A stretch of 64,000 nt of DNA from Dryas octopetala (taxonomy: Eukaryota; Streptophyta; Magnoliopsida; Rosales; Rosaceae). Of the stretch, positions 1 through 10,943 are shown in pieces. The stretch is from assembly GCA_963921425.1 (NCBI GenBank), contig OY992840.1, forward strand, positions 16,222,621-16,286,620. Reading direction: 5' to 3'. Under the pieces are notes generated by a model, which saw nothing but the letters and a program-made list of their open reading frames with translations, was not told the DNA's origin and did not search any database. Position numbers and translations under genes: made by a program. Within the stretch, counting starts at the first letter, position 1, and the number at the start of each line of letters is the position of its first letter.

Positions 1-1180
1 AATGCGTACACTGTAGGATTGCTGTTGAAAATGAGACAGGGCTTATGGAGCAGAGGAGGAAAGGACAAGTTACAAAAAGAACCTCAAGAGACTAGAGATA
101 TCATCAGGATATAATGATAACTGATTTGACTCTGACGACAGGGGAGGGAGAGAGAGGAAAAAGGGGGGGGGGGGGAATCCAGCCAGACACGCTGTGTATA
201 TGCAAGACACAGATATCAATGTAAATCGTATCAAATTAGGCTCTTTGATCTGGTACAGTAAGCAAAAACATATTATGTATGAGAGCCTTTGAAACAAAGA
301 TGACTTTAATCCATCAACATTACTAATTTACTAGAAAAGCAAAAACCTCAAACGAGATATGTTACCTGAATAAAATAATTTTGCTTTAGGGTCTGAGAAT
401 ATCCATGTTAACCTTAAAAGGCTGAAGCCTATATGCAGAAATCTTGCCCAGTAGAAGCTCCACATGAAAATGTTATACAGCATATCCTAAGAGGACTAAG
501 ATCCTCTCTTTTTATTTGAAGTCCACATGGGGAGGTCCATTACATTAATCTCAGCAGTTAAATGATGATACTGATGGCTGAAAAGAATTTACCACAAACA
601 AGATCCACAATTTCTAGATAATCATGATTTAACAGCTGAGATTAATGAATTGAACCTCTCATTTGAATCCAAATCCAGCCTTACTAGAGATGTACAACTA
701 TGAAGAAACTACAATGTGGTCTAAACCATTAGGAACCACTGATCAAGGACAAGGACACCTTGTACATCATCAATTAGCAATGTCAATAAAACCAAACTAA
801 TAAAGGATAATCAAATAGTTCATACAATATCAAGGTTCTCCAAGAAATTATATCAAGTTAATATAAATGTAAAGTATGAAAGAAAAGCAAGAACAAAAAA
901 CGTTAAAAGAAATACCATAACATAGTGCATATTTGTTTCATGTATTGAATTTCTATACCACCTTATCTATTCACATACGAACACTGAGTCCTCTACATCA
1001 GCACATGCACCATTTAGATCAGAACCAACTCATAAGAGAAGCAGGTCATTTCCCAGGTGCTCAAAACCCTATACCCACATCTAACTAACGAAATCAAATC
1101 CTAAGAGTTCTAGAACACGCAAAACACATGAACTAAACAGAGACGGTGCATACATATCTCACGAAAACAGAAGCTTTTCC
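1..1180. other. 3' flank of RING gene, no gene seen
   Basis: No convincing coding region on either strand. The part next to 1181 probably holds the 3' UTR of the minus-strand RING gene. The stretch contains a G run near 160-175 and an imperfect foldback (514-674) described separately. A gene ending left of the window could overlap it, but nothing visible shows this. Confidence 0.5.
514..674. repeat. Imperfect inverted repeat, hairpin-forming (miRNA-precursor-like or small MITE)
   Basis: Arms 514-566 and 621-674 are reverse complements with mismatches and small bulges, around a loop of about 54 bases. The core TTAATCTCAGC at 545-555 pairs perfectly with 635-645, and GTTAAAT at 557-563 pairs with 627-633, separated by one mismatch. 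The pairing continues outward through the GAGGT segment. Its size fits a plant miRNA precursor or a short foldback MITE; I do not recognise a known miRNA in it. Confidence 0.5.
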
Positions 1181-2489
1181 TTAAGACCTTGTGATCATGC
1201 TACAAGAACGAGCCAACCGGAATGTAAGACTACCTCCATGCACACTTGTCTCTGCCTCAACAGGGTCCTGCTCATAGGGCTTCCTACATCCGGGACAGCG
1301 ACCATCCTCCTCAAGAATCCTCTTGTGGCAGAAAAGGCAGAGCCGGAATCCACACAGGCATGGTAAAAAGCTCGTGTCGGTGAAATCCAAATCTTCATAG
1401 CATATAGGACATGAAGACGGTGCAGATATGACACTGTTACAGGCCCATGGGACATGACCAATGCCATAATGTTTCCGATTCGAATTAGGCAAGCTGAGCT
1501 GCTTAGCCAAATTGGGCAGACTCTGCGGGCGAAAAGCATCATCAGGCCTCCACGCTTGGCTATTCCCCGAGGCATTAGGGATGGTTCTCCCACTCTGAGG
1601 CTTCGAATTCTCATCCCCAGAACTCGACCCGTTCACCATCTTCCGCAGAGAAACCGGCTGAGCAATTGGTTCGTGCTCTGGGGGAGATTCCAAAAACTGG
1701 TTCTGCGGCTTCTCGTCCGCAGCCAAGGCATCAGCCACAGCCTCCCAATCATCCAGGCACCCATCATCCCCACCACCACCATCCTCATCCTCAGTGACAT
1801 TCCCAGAGCAACAGCCACCACTGCTACTGCTGCTGCTGCTGCTGCCGCTGCTAGACCCAGTAAAGTTAGTCTCGGAATCGTTACTCCCCAAGACACTACT
1901 TGTCAAACTGGTCGGGCTGTTCGAGTCCAAATCGCTGTCGTGATGATGGTGGTGGTGGATCGATCCGCCATTCCCTCGACCTCTGGGACCCATCTCTAAA
2001 TTCTCCAAAGAACGGTGGTTATTGCGCTCTTTGCGTGATTGAACGACACCGTTCTGTTCGTCCTTGCAATCCTTGTTCTTGACAGCACCTAATTCCCATC
2101 AAATTCATATCAACCGAATCACAAAACAATATTTAAAAACAAATCCAAGAAGTTAACAATAAATACACAATTACATGCACATTTATGAACATATAAATTA
2201 AAAGATGGCAGATTTGCATGCGTACCTTGAGAAAGCCATTGCTCTCGACGAACATCGAGCTTGCACTGCTTCAATTTCGCAGACCTGGCCTGTAAAATCC
2301 CCAAAAGAAACCCATAAATTACTAAAGATTGACAAAAAGAAAACACCTTCATACATAAGAATCGAAAGTAATGGAAAAATTGAAAAAAAAAAGAGAATTG
2401 AATCTCACCCTCTTCTTCTTGCCCAAATCCCTGGCGTTGTTGTATGGGGCGGAAGGAATTGAAGCGTTGGTGATCGAATCGGACAACAT
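1181..2489 (-). CDS. RING finger protein with NOT4-like C4C4 RING, three exons
   Basis: Exons join 2409-2489, 2226-2289 and 1181-2088, all with GT-AG borders, giving 350 residues. The start ATG at 2489 opens MLSDSITNAS. A RING domain lies at about residues 275-316, beginning CPICYEDLDF and ending CPGCRKPYEQDP. The spacing and the all-cysteine ligands resemble the C4C4 RING of the CCR4-NOT subunit NOT4, but no RRM follows, so this is not NOT4 itself. Before the RING come a histidine run (about 93-98), a serine run (about 127-138) and an acidic stretch, all likely disordered. The protein ends about 34 residues after the RING with a conserved-looking LARSCSMI tail. By family it should be an E3 ubiquitin ligase or RING scaffold; substrate unknown. 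A good TATA box lies upstream. The domain call is firm, the biological role is not known. Confidence 0.88.
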
Positions 2490-2675
2490 TGTTTCTCAAC
2501 AGTAAGATTAAAATTTTCAAGATTTAATCAAAAACCCTATAATTTGCGAGAGAGAAAGAGACTTGAAAAATCTTTGAAAGACGGATTAAATGGATAACGG
2601 AAATTCGGAAACTTCTCTGCTCCCCTCGCCCTCTTTGTGTTTTACAGAGACCTTGAAAACGGAGGGCCGTGTTAC

Positions 2676-2684
2676 ATTTATATA
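2676..2684 (-). promoter_or_regulatory. TATA box of RING gene
   Basis: TATATAAAT on the minus strand, about 190 bases upstream of the start codon at 2489. It sits in a locally GC-richer promoter, which suits a 5' UTR of roughly 150 bases. Confidence 0.55.
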
Positions 2685-3483
2685 GTGGGAGGGTTTCGCA
2701 AATACCCCTGGTTTTCACTTTAATTTCGGGCTTATCCTGTTGAGGTCCTCCGAGTTTTGGTTTATTTCTGAGGGGATGGTTGTGTATAGGGAGGGTTATT
2801 TTTGTAAAGTACTCAGGGCGACGAGACCAGGACGGTGCCGTTTGATGGATATAAATAATTAGACTTAAGTTTTTTTAGAAAAACAATTCTTAGCCGGAGA
2901 CTGAGTATTTTAAAATTTTTTAAAAAAAATTTTTAATTCATAATGAAGTCCTTTCTCAATTTGAAGGATAATTTCATTCATAGAGTGTAAAGTAAGCTTT
3001 GTAAAGACTACAGGTTAGATTTTAACTCCTAAATTTTGGGAGCCGTCAAAAAATAAAAATAAAATGACTTAATTAAAAATTCTAAATCACTAACGGACTT
3101 AATCTAAGAAAAACTCATAAAATGGACTGGACTTTAAATCTCCATATTTTAAATTCTGTGGACGACGTCGTTTGTGGATATGAGTTGGGTTCCAAGTCAA
3201 ATTTCCATCAACAATTCTCTAGTAATTTTTTTTTGGTAAATAATTCTCTAGATTTTTTGTTAACAAGAAAAACTTCACCACCACTTCTTTTTCGTTCAAA
3301 GTATCAAGAAAAATTTCATACAAATTCGTTTTAAACTCATTTTTTATGGAAGAGATGGGAGAGTGCATTCATTAGATGTTGCATACATCAATCTTAATTT
3401 GTGTTAGTGCATCCAATTGTTTTTCAACCCTTTTTTTTTTGTACCATTAACCCTTTACTCTTTTTTTTATTGATAACCAAAGT

Positions 3484-3680
3484 TGTTTTGGGTCAGTTTT
3501 CGCGCACCAGACTAATAATCTCTTGAGCCGGTCAAAAACAGGCAATTCACGCGGGGCCTAGGGGATTCATAAGAGATTTTACCTCTCTTACTACCTGGTT
3601 TCAAGGATTGAACTGGAGACTCAAACTCGGGTGTTTGAGTTTACAGCTACACCTCTAAACAAACTCCTCCAACATCTTGA
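3484..3680 (-). repeat. Dispersed repeat with tRNA B-box-like motif, copy 1
   Basis: On the minus strand this reads GTTGGAGGAG, then TAGCTGTAAAC, then AGTTCAATCCT, the last close to a pol III B box (GGTTCRANNCC). The same order occurs on the plus strand at 10017-10135. A tRNA-derived SINE is possible, but no poly(A) tail or target duplication was found. Confidence 0.4.
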
Positions 3681-5089
3681 AATTACAATTAACCCTCTAC
3701 TTTGATCTCTCTAAAGAAATATCTTTATTTTTATTCTAATGTTTTAATAGGTTTTTTTTTTTGGGTGAAAGATGCATTCAATTATATTGTAATAGTTGGA
3801 TCAACCCTTCTACTTTTTTGTGGACCATGTTATTAAACACCAATATTATTTTAACTTTTTAAGGAATATGGTATGAGATTAATTTGGGAAATTATAATTG
3901 ATATATATTTCTCTTTTTTTGGTGAAATGCTATAAACTTTTCTCTAGTTTATATAGAACTCTGTCCACCCTACATTTACAACAATGTAACTACATCCTTC
4001 AAATGAAAAATACAGTGTACTCGGACATCGACTAATATTTTTTATGAATTAATTTAAATAATTAGATGTGTACAATTTATCTTCCTAAAGTTTATCCATT
4101 TGTATGATCTATTTTCATAAAGTTTATCTATTTGTATGCTTATTTCATTCCTCAATGTTAATAAGAGACTTAAACCGATTTGAGTGGCTAATATTATGGG
4201 CCACGTTTAGGCTGGGTCGACCGTTGCCCAACTAGGCCCAAGAGTAATATAAACGGACTCATATTTAATAGCTTTACATAGAAAAACATAAATATATTTT
4301 TTTATAATAATAATAATTACTATTATTATAAAAGCACGAAATATAGATTTGTCTTCTAATCATGTGATAAGACGCAGTTGTCTTTTGGATTCAGAAGTTA
4401 AAGATGGTGATATCACGTACTCAGTTATACTTGCATCCCTAATCATCAAAAAGTAATGTTTCTTTTTTGGGTGAGAACAACCTTTTACTTTCTTTAACCA
4501 CATTGGATTAGGACATATCACATAACATAACCAATAGAAAGTCAATTCTCAAATATTATACTACCACTCTACCATCACAAAAGATAGGGGATTCCTCACT
4601 TGTTAGAAAGTTACTAAAAAGGCATTGTTTATATAATGAAAGAATTTGAGTCCATATGGTATAAAGAAATAGGGTAGTTGATATGGTATATTACGTGCCT
4701 CATACTATTTTACTCACATGTATTTGATGATAAATGATGTGCCAATAAATTTTTATTAATTGAGTTTTATTTTTATATTTGGTGTATAAGGTGTTTTCTT
4801 GTCAAATGATCTGACATCTTACATTGTTAGATTATAACTAAAATAATTGTTTAAACATAGTCATGTTTAAATGCGTGAATATGATAGATAATATCTAATA
4901 AAATAACATATTAGAATGTGTAGTAAATTAACATAGCTTAATATCACTTTTGTTGTAAATATCATTAATTATGTGGTTGTCCATTATCATGTTTAATATT
5001 TATGTCATGTAATTTTTTTTTATGTTGTTTCTACATTTCTCTTTATTTTATAACAATTTTTTAATTTTAAGACCTCTAAATTGCGAGTA

Positions 5090-5520
5090 ATTGATTACAA
5101 ACAAACTTTAAAAGCCATCATGACATCATCACTAGTGTTGTAACATGTGAGACTATTGCATAAGTGGACAATGGGAGAGAATTCGAGTATAATGTGTGAA
5201 CTTGTCGTATCACGTACGTGAGTCTTGTTGTATAAGTGAGGACATCAAGGTTGATCGCAAACAACCTTTAGAAGTTATTGTTACCTTCAAAAGCTGGTGT
5301 TACTAATGTTACAACATGTGAACCTGTCGTATAAGTGGACATCAAGAGAACACGACTACAACATGTAAGTTTGTCGTGTACCATGTAAACTTGGTGTATA
5401 ACATGTGAGTTTATATTATAAGTGGACATCGAGATCAATTGCAAACAACCTTTAAAAGTGGTCATTACATTTAAAAGACAACATTACAAATGTTATAACA
5501 TGTGAGTAAGGTGTATACAT
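5090..5520. repeat. Degenerate tandem repeat, period about 160-180 bp
   Basis: Three diverged units begin near 5096, 5257 and 5440, each with a form of GCAAACAACCTTTAAAAG. This is followed by AACATGTGA and, in the first two units, by ATAAGTGGACAT. Non-coding. Confidence 0.55.
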
Positions 5521-6669
5521 AAAGAAAGCCTTGAATAAGAAATTAAATATTGATGTCAACCAAAATATTGAAGACATGATCAAGATATAGAACACCAATC
5601 CATACTACATTTTGAAAATAGTCATATTTCAACATATATTTGGAAAAATGAATATTTCATATAGATTTATAGAATTTGAAGCCTGTCTTCCTACATGGCC
5701 ACTCTTAAGTGGACATCCTCATATGGAAATGGATGTTTTTTTACTAATATTCATCCTTAATAATCTTTTAGGCTTAGCTATAATACTATATTCTAGACAT
5801 GGTGATGTGTCATTTTTTAGCATGCTCTTGTCGTATTATTTTTGTGTCTTATGAAATTATGCTAAACCCAAATTCCATCCTTTTTTGTATTTTTAGAAAA
5901 GAGTCAAAGACTTTATGAAGGCAAAGGAAATATATAGAAACATGGGTTATGGCAAAAAAGCAGCTTTTGACTAGGCATAGTATTGTCCATATTCCTGAAA
6001 TGAGCTTTTTCACTAGCTGCATAATGGTGATGATCATATGCACTATATAATGCATCAAATTTCATATTCAAGGAAGGGACAAAGTACCGCTTTTAAAAGA
6101 TTCAAAGACAGAGTTACAAATTGTCTAATCGCTCAAAAAGTGTACTGAAATAGTGAAATGGGCTCATTCCCCACTTATTTTGGCTTACATGGATGAGTAT
6201 GAATGGAAGATGTGATAAACTATATAAACATTCACATTAGAGATAGGCAGCAAATACAACATTTCATGGGCCTTCACATTACAAAGAGAGCCCAAATATG
6301 TAGAGGTCCTAATTAATGAGGCAATCAGTGACTCAACAAACCACAAACAATGGCCTGTTTGGAAATCTTTTATGGGCTGCAGTTCCCAATTACCAAGTCA
6401 TCAAGAAACGAAATTAACAAGCAAACCATTCTGTGATCCACCATTACCTCCTTCACTCAAATTGAAGATAAAATTTGCAAAAACTTTCATTTGGTGGCAA
6501 AATATTTAAGTGCAGCTACCAACTCTTCAGTATGTATAATAGCAGCAAAAAACAAGGTGAAAACAAATAAGAAGAAAACTGTTTTCAATCTGAGACTCAA
6601 TCATGGTGGAGTCTGAGAATAATAGAGCCCAAGACAAAATTACATAGGAGAGCGAAGAAGCACAAACCA

Positions 6670-7915
6670 TCATGGACTACTTTTGGTTTTGGGCTCCATT
6701 GTTGGATGTTTCATCTCACTAGTCTCTGGCATTGAAATGGCATCTTCAGGTAGGAAGCGATTAAACTCTCGTATAAGATCAGGTTCATCACCAAAAATAA
6801 GGGACACCTGCAGCAATTAATGTAAGAACTTGATCATCTAGTTCTTTTTTTTTTTTTTTTTTTTTTTTTCTAATTAAAAAAGCATGATAAAGTTAATATG
6901 TATTCAACATTAATTTTCTTACGGGCTATATTTGGCATGAGATCTCTAATATAAGTAGAATCAACTTATACAAATGGGTCTCATCCCTCTATTAAAAATA
7001 TGATACCAATTTGATACAAAAAATGTGATGCATGTAACATAATGGCATTCATAACAACCTCTTGTTGTATTTTGTGAATGCTCATGTTTTTTCCTTGATA
7101 CCCATTCAGAAGATCCACGAAGGTACGGAACTTGTACTTCTGCTCATCATTGTAAAATCGTCTCTGCAAGTTGTAACAAGTTAAAAAAAAATAATAATAA
7201 TAATACTTTGAATTTTGTTGCTTTAACGTTGTACCTGGACTTTTACTACAAAATTTATCGCATCTTCATAACTAAGTTGTTTTGAGAGATCCATGGTTGA
7301 AATTTTTCTTTCGGTTTCCGCCATTGAAGTGCCATCTGGTAGAAAGCAATTAAACTCCTCGAGCAGATCAGGTTCACCACGAAGAAGAAGGAACACCCGC
7401 AACATTTTCTTTTTTGTTAAAACCATCATAGAAATTAATTAATATTCAACATTAATTTCAATATATGGACTATATATTATTGGTTTTATAGGATAACAAA
7501 TTGTTTAAGAGCACAAGCTATATGGGATGTGCATGTGTGGTAACAAGTACCTCTTGCAGTAACTTTTGAGTGTTTGTCTTCTCATTTTGATAATCTCTAA
7601 AACGATCCAAGAAGGTTAAGTATTTCTTCTCATCATTGGAAAATCGTTTCTGCAAGTTGAAATAAGTTAAAAACCAAAAAATTAAAAGTAATTTTTTTAT
7701 TTAGGGAAGTCAAATTTGAAAAATTGTTGAGAAAAATATCTACTAGATCAATAGCTAGTTGATAAAATTTAAAAGTATATATAATCCATCGTGTTAAAAA
7801 CACTTTGAATTTTGTTGTTTTAACATTGTACGGTTATTTGTACCTTAACTTTTTGTATGAAATCTATAACATCTTGTTTCAGCAGAGGGTCATTAACAAG
7901 GAGTTGGGCAGCCAT
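6670..7915 (-). CDS. Compact SIN3-like protein with two PAH repeats, five exons
   Basis: Exons 7844-7915, 7551-7649, 7235-7408, 7059-7163 and 6670-6807 are all in phase 0 and give about 195 residues. Two paired amphipathic helix (PAH) repeats are visible. The first runs from DVIDFIQKVK through RFSNDEKKYLTFLDRF to EPDLLEEFNCFLPDG. The second runs from YEDAINFVVKVQ through RFYNDEQKYKFRTFVDLL to EPDLIREFNRFLPED. PAH repeats bind short helices of transcription factors in SIN3-HDAC corepressors. Full SIN3 is over 1,000 residues and carries an HDAC-interacting region; this protein stops after PAH two, like the small PAH-only genes of Arabidopsis. Exon three lacks the expected TTGCAG acceptor: it reads TTGCGG at 7397-7398, so I used the AG at 7409-7410, which adds K-M-L-R and keeps frame. 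It may be a decoy or competitor of SIN3, or a decaying copy. Confidence 0.72.
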
Positions 7916-8689
7916 TTTGTATGTCCTCAGCTAAAAATTGTCTGAGACTAAAATGCATAATCAAACAAAACAGAGGTTACGTGATTGGAGAAACAAAAAC
8001 TTATTAAAGATAAATACTAATATGAGACAATTTTATGTAATGTTCTTCTAACGAATAATCGAATATTATGAAAGATCTTCTTAATTTTATATAATGAAAC
8101 TCATATGCATACTGTGAAAGAGTGTGAAGCTCACAGTAGATTTCACGCCCAATTTCTACACAAGTGACTACCACAAACAAACTTCAAAGAGTTATAACTT
8201 GTAAGAATTAAAAGTTTGCCAAAGAACATATCAAAAGTTGAAAGGGTTGAAATTTATGAACTTAATTAGAATTGTTCCATAGTGAAAATAAAAGATAAAA
8301 AATAGAAGAAATCAAATTATATAAGAAATACACCACGAAACAAATTCAGATATACAAAAGATGGTGAACCACTGTGAACAAGTGAACGAGTTGTAACTTT
8401 GCAGGCATAAAGTGCAGAATACCTTGAAACTTTTGAAACTCTACTGTGTGTTGCTATGGGGTGGAAAAGGCTAACCTCAGTTCAAAGCTCTAATGGTGTA
8501 CAAGTCCACAAGAAGTCAATGCCTTAAATTAAAAAGATGTGGAAGAGCAATCACTCTCATGATCTCATCCCTTTTTATATAATATCCTCTAATAAACCCT
8601 ACCTGTGTACAAATAAGTATCCCATATGTGATATGTAATATGCTAGTAGCTTGCCTTCTTTAAATTAGTTTCATATGGGCCTATGGCCC

Positions 8690-9090
8690 TCGCTATATTG
8701 AACTGAACCCACCCTAACAAAAATGGGTTGGGCTTTATTTTGAAGATACGAATTGGGCCAAGACTAAGCAAGCTTTCTGAGCTTTCACATACCAACAAAC
8801 CCAAAGAAATAAGGTTTTGGATCCATGTCAATGTCAACTGGCTTTGAACCTTGAAGTCCGCTTGTAGATGTCTGAAAGAGTGAAAGGTGTTTGATGTAAT
8901 GCAAAAAAAACGAATGCAACACAAATTGCAATTCAGTTTGATCGAATCCAAATAAAGAAGAATCAAAACCTGAACTGTCCTGTCCCTTTTTTCAGTTCAC
9001 CTCTCAATTTCAGTTCCAACCACAAAGTTGTGTTGTTACCAACCCAACAATTGATTTCATGTATATAGAATTATAGTTCTCACTCATTAT
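8690..9090. repeat. Direct duplication, copy A
   Basis: Shares long runs with 9280-9680, including AATGGGTTGGGCTT, CAAGCTTTCTGA, TTCACCTCTCAA and CCACAAAGTTGTGTTGTT, in the same order and spacing. Non-coding as far as I can see. Confidence 0.65.
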
Positions 9091-9279
9091 GACTCTCTAT
9101 GATAGCACTAATTCAAGTCTCTATGAAAGCACAAATTCGAAAAATATATGAGTAAAAAGTTTTTACCAACCTAGTTTGTAGGAGTTGAAAACTTTTAATT
9201 TATTCAAATTGTTCTATGCTAAATCCACGTACAAAACTAGTTAAAACGACATGTCGTTTTTATTTCTGATGGATCCAAA

Positions 9280-9680
9280 GTTGAACCGACCCTACCATGC
9301 TTAGAGCAAAAATGGGTTGGGCTTATTGTGAAGATATGAATTGGGTCAAGATTAACCAAGCTTTCTGAACTTTCCCAAACCACAAACCAAAGATTTGGAT
9401 TCATGTCAGCATCAACTGGCTTCAAATCTTGGAGTGCACCATTGGATTTCTGAAAGCTGTTTTATGTAATTCAAAGCAAATGAGGGCAACGGCAAAATGG
9501 CTTTCATTTTGATCCAAATGAAGAAGAATGAAACCTGAAGTGTCCCTCCTGTCCTTGTTTTAGTTCACCTCTCAACTTCAAACCTAACCACAAAGTTGTG
9601 TTGTTGTCTACCCAACAATTGACCCAACCGCGTGCGATGTCATATTGTCATGTATATAGATCTCACTCATCATGTGGGGT
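9280..9680. repeat. Direct duplication, copy B
   Basis: Second copy of the block at 8690-9090, diverged by many substitutions and small indels. The copies are about 200 bases apart, so this is an old local tandem duplication. Confidence 0.65.
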
Positions 9681-10016
9681 TCTACAATCTACACTTGTAG
9701 TATATCTTTTATTTGATGTTGAAGGCCTAAATAAAATTTGCTAAATTGAAGTTGGGCTGTCATATCCAACAGTCTGTGGGTCCCCAATATGGTCATCTAT
9801 GGCAAAAATCCAAATTCGATCATAATGTGACAAAAAAAAATTGAAAAAGACAAATTTGCGGACAACAATGTGAGATCGGTTTGGGGTGGATACAGAGAGA
9901 CACCAAACACCAAATTAGAACTATATGTTTAATCCAATCCAATATTTTATGCTAGCTACAATAGTTTGAGTCTAATATTTTGTATAGTATATTAAAGAGC
10001 TCATAATTTAACTCCA

Positions 10017-10135
10017 AGGTGTTAGAAGAGTTAGTTCGAAAATATAGCTGTAAATCTAATTATTTGAGTTCGAGTCTCTAGTTCGACCCTAAAGTTGAAA
10101 CCTCTTTTGAATCCTTTAACCTCGATTACCCAAAA
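10017..10135 (+). repeat. Dispersed repeat with tRNA B-box-like motif, copy 2
   Basis: Plus-strand counterpart of 3484-3680: GTTAGAAGAGTTAGTTCG, then TAGCTGTAAATCT, then GAGTCTCTAGTTCGACCC. The last motif is close to a pol III B box. Confidence 0.4.
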
Positions 10136-10925
10136 AAGACAAAGAGCTCATAATCTCATGGAAGAACCATATGAAGAAACTAAACTAAACTAAAACATGT
10201 CGATAACATAATTGTAAGAAAAAAACTCATATTGTCAGCATAATATATATTGTTGTCATATTCTTTATAGTTCAAGTATTTTAAACACAGTATATCAAAG
10301 CTTTATTTACTAGTTTATGAGTTCAAATTCTCTATCCCTCAATTATTTTTGTCAATATATAATTACACAAATAGAATAATACTCATTCAGTTGTAAGTGT
10401 AGCAAAGGTCTCCAGTTGGCTAAAACCCAATGAAAAGTACAAAAATTGTTCATTTATAAGTTAGAAATGAAGAAAATAATTCCACTCGAGTGACGAGGCC
10501 AAAGACGTACCATTGCTTTTTTCTTTTATTTATTTGCCTTGAAAGCCAAAGACCATCACATGATTGTCCTCTTCTTTGCATGTGGAATTATGAAGAGTGA
10601 TGATAAACAAGGCATGATGATACACAATAGTTTTAATGACCACAATGCCACTGAAATTAATTCGAGTCCATCACATATTCACATGGCATGATGGCCCTGG
10701 AGAACATGCACACACACATTAGAATTAAAGTCTTTTCTTTAATTCTAAGTCACCCACCAGAAAAAAAGGGAAAGAAAAAACGATGCTTGAATAACATTTT
10801 CCAACAGATAAAAAAAATTCCAGAATTTCTGATATTTCCGAAACAATTTATAATTGAGAAAAAAAAAAAAGACCTTATTGAGGACAAGTGAAGGGAATAT
10901 TTCATTCAACATGCATATTTCAATT

Positions 10926-10943
10926 CATTAATTTTTGTGTTTT
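10926..10943 (+). repeat. Target-site duplication, left copy (LINE)
   Basis: CATTAATTTTTGTGTTT at 10926-10942 (the T run makes the edge uncertain by a base or two) matches 15131-15147 exactly. It lies directly next to the T run that is the poly(A) tail of the minus-strand element. Confidence 0.85.

Larger units (their letters stand above)
2685..6669. other. Intergenic, AT-rich, repeats only
   Basis: No gene supported. Reading frames here (for example 3122-3334 plus and 5612-5854 plus) are short, AT-rich and show no domain. It holds one copy of a dispersed tRNA-like repeat (3484-3680) and a degenerate tandem repeat (5090-5520). The right end probably includes the 3' UTR of the PAH gene. Confidence 0.5.
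7916..10925. other. Intergenic, contains duplicated block and dispersed repeat
   Basis: No gene supported. The left end may hold 5' UTR or promoter of the PAH gene. It contains a direct duplication (8690-9090 and 9280-9680) and a tRNA-like repeat copy (10017-10135). Short frames at 8643-8966 and 9237-9425 (minus) fall inside the duplicated block and are not convincing genes. Confidence 0.5.

Noticed and set aside
157..174. Run of G as possible G-quadruplex
   Set aside because: A simple homopolymer with no other evidence for a function; may also be of uncertain length in assembly.
1195..1999. Long frames overlapping the RING gene (plus 1454-1999, minus 1195-1614 and 1633-1896)
   Set aside because: They read the same GC-rich exon on the wrong strand or frame; the RING motif and splice structure decide the real frame.
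3122..3334. 70-codon plus-strand frame between the RING and PAH genes
   Set aside because: Short, no domain, no splice partners, AT-rich surroundings.
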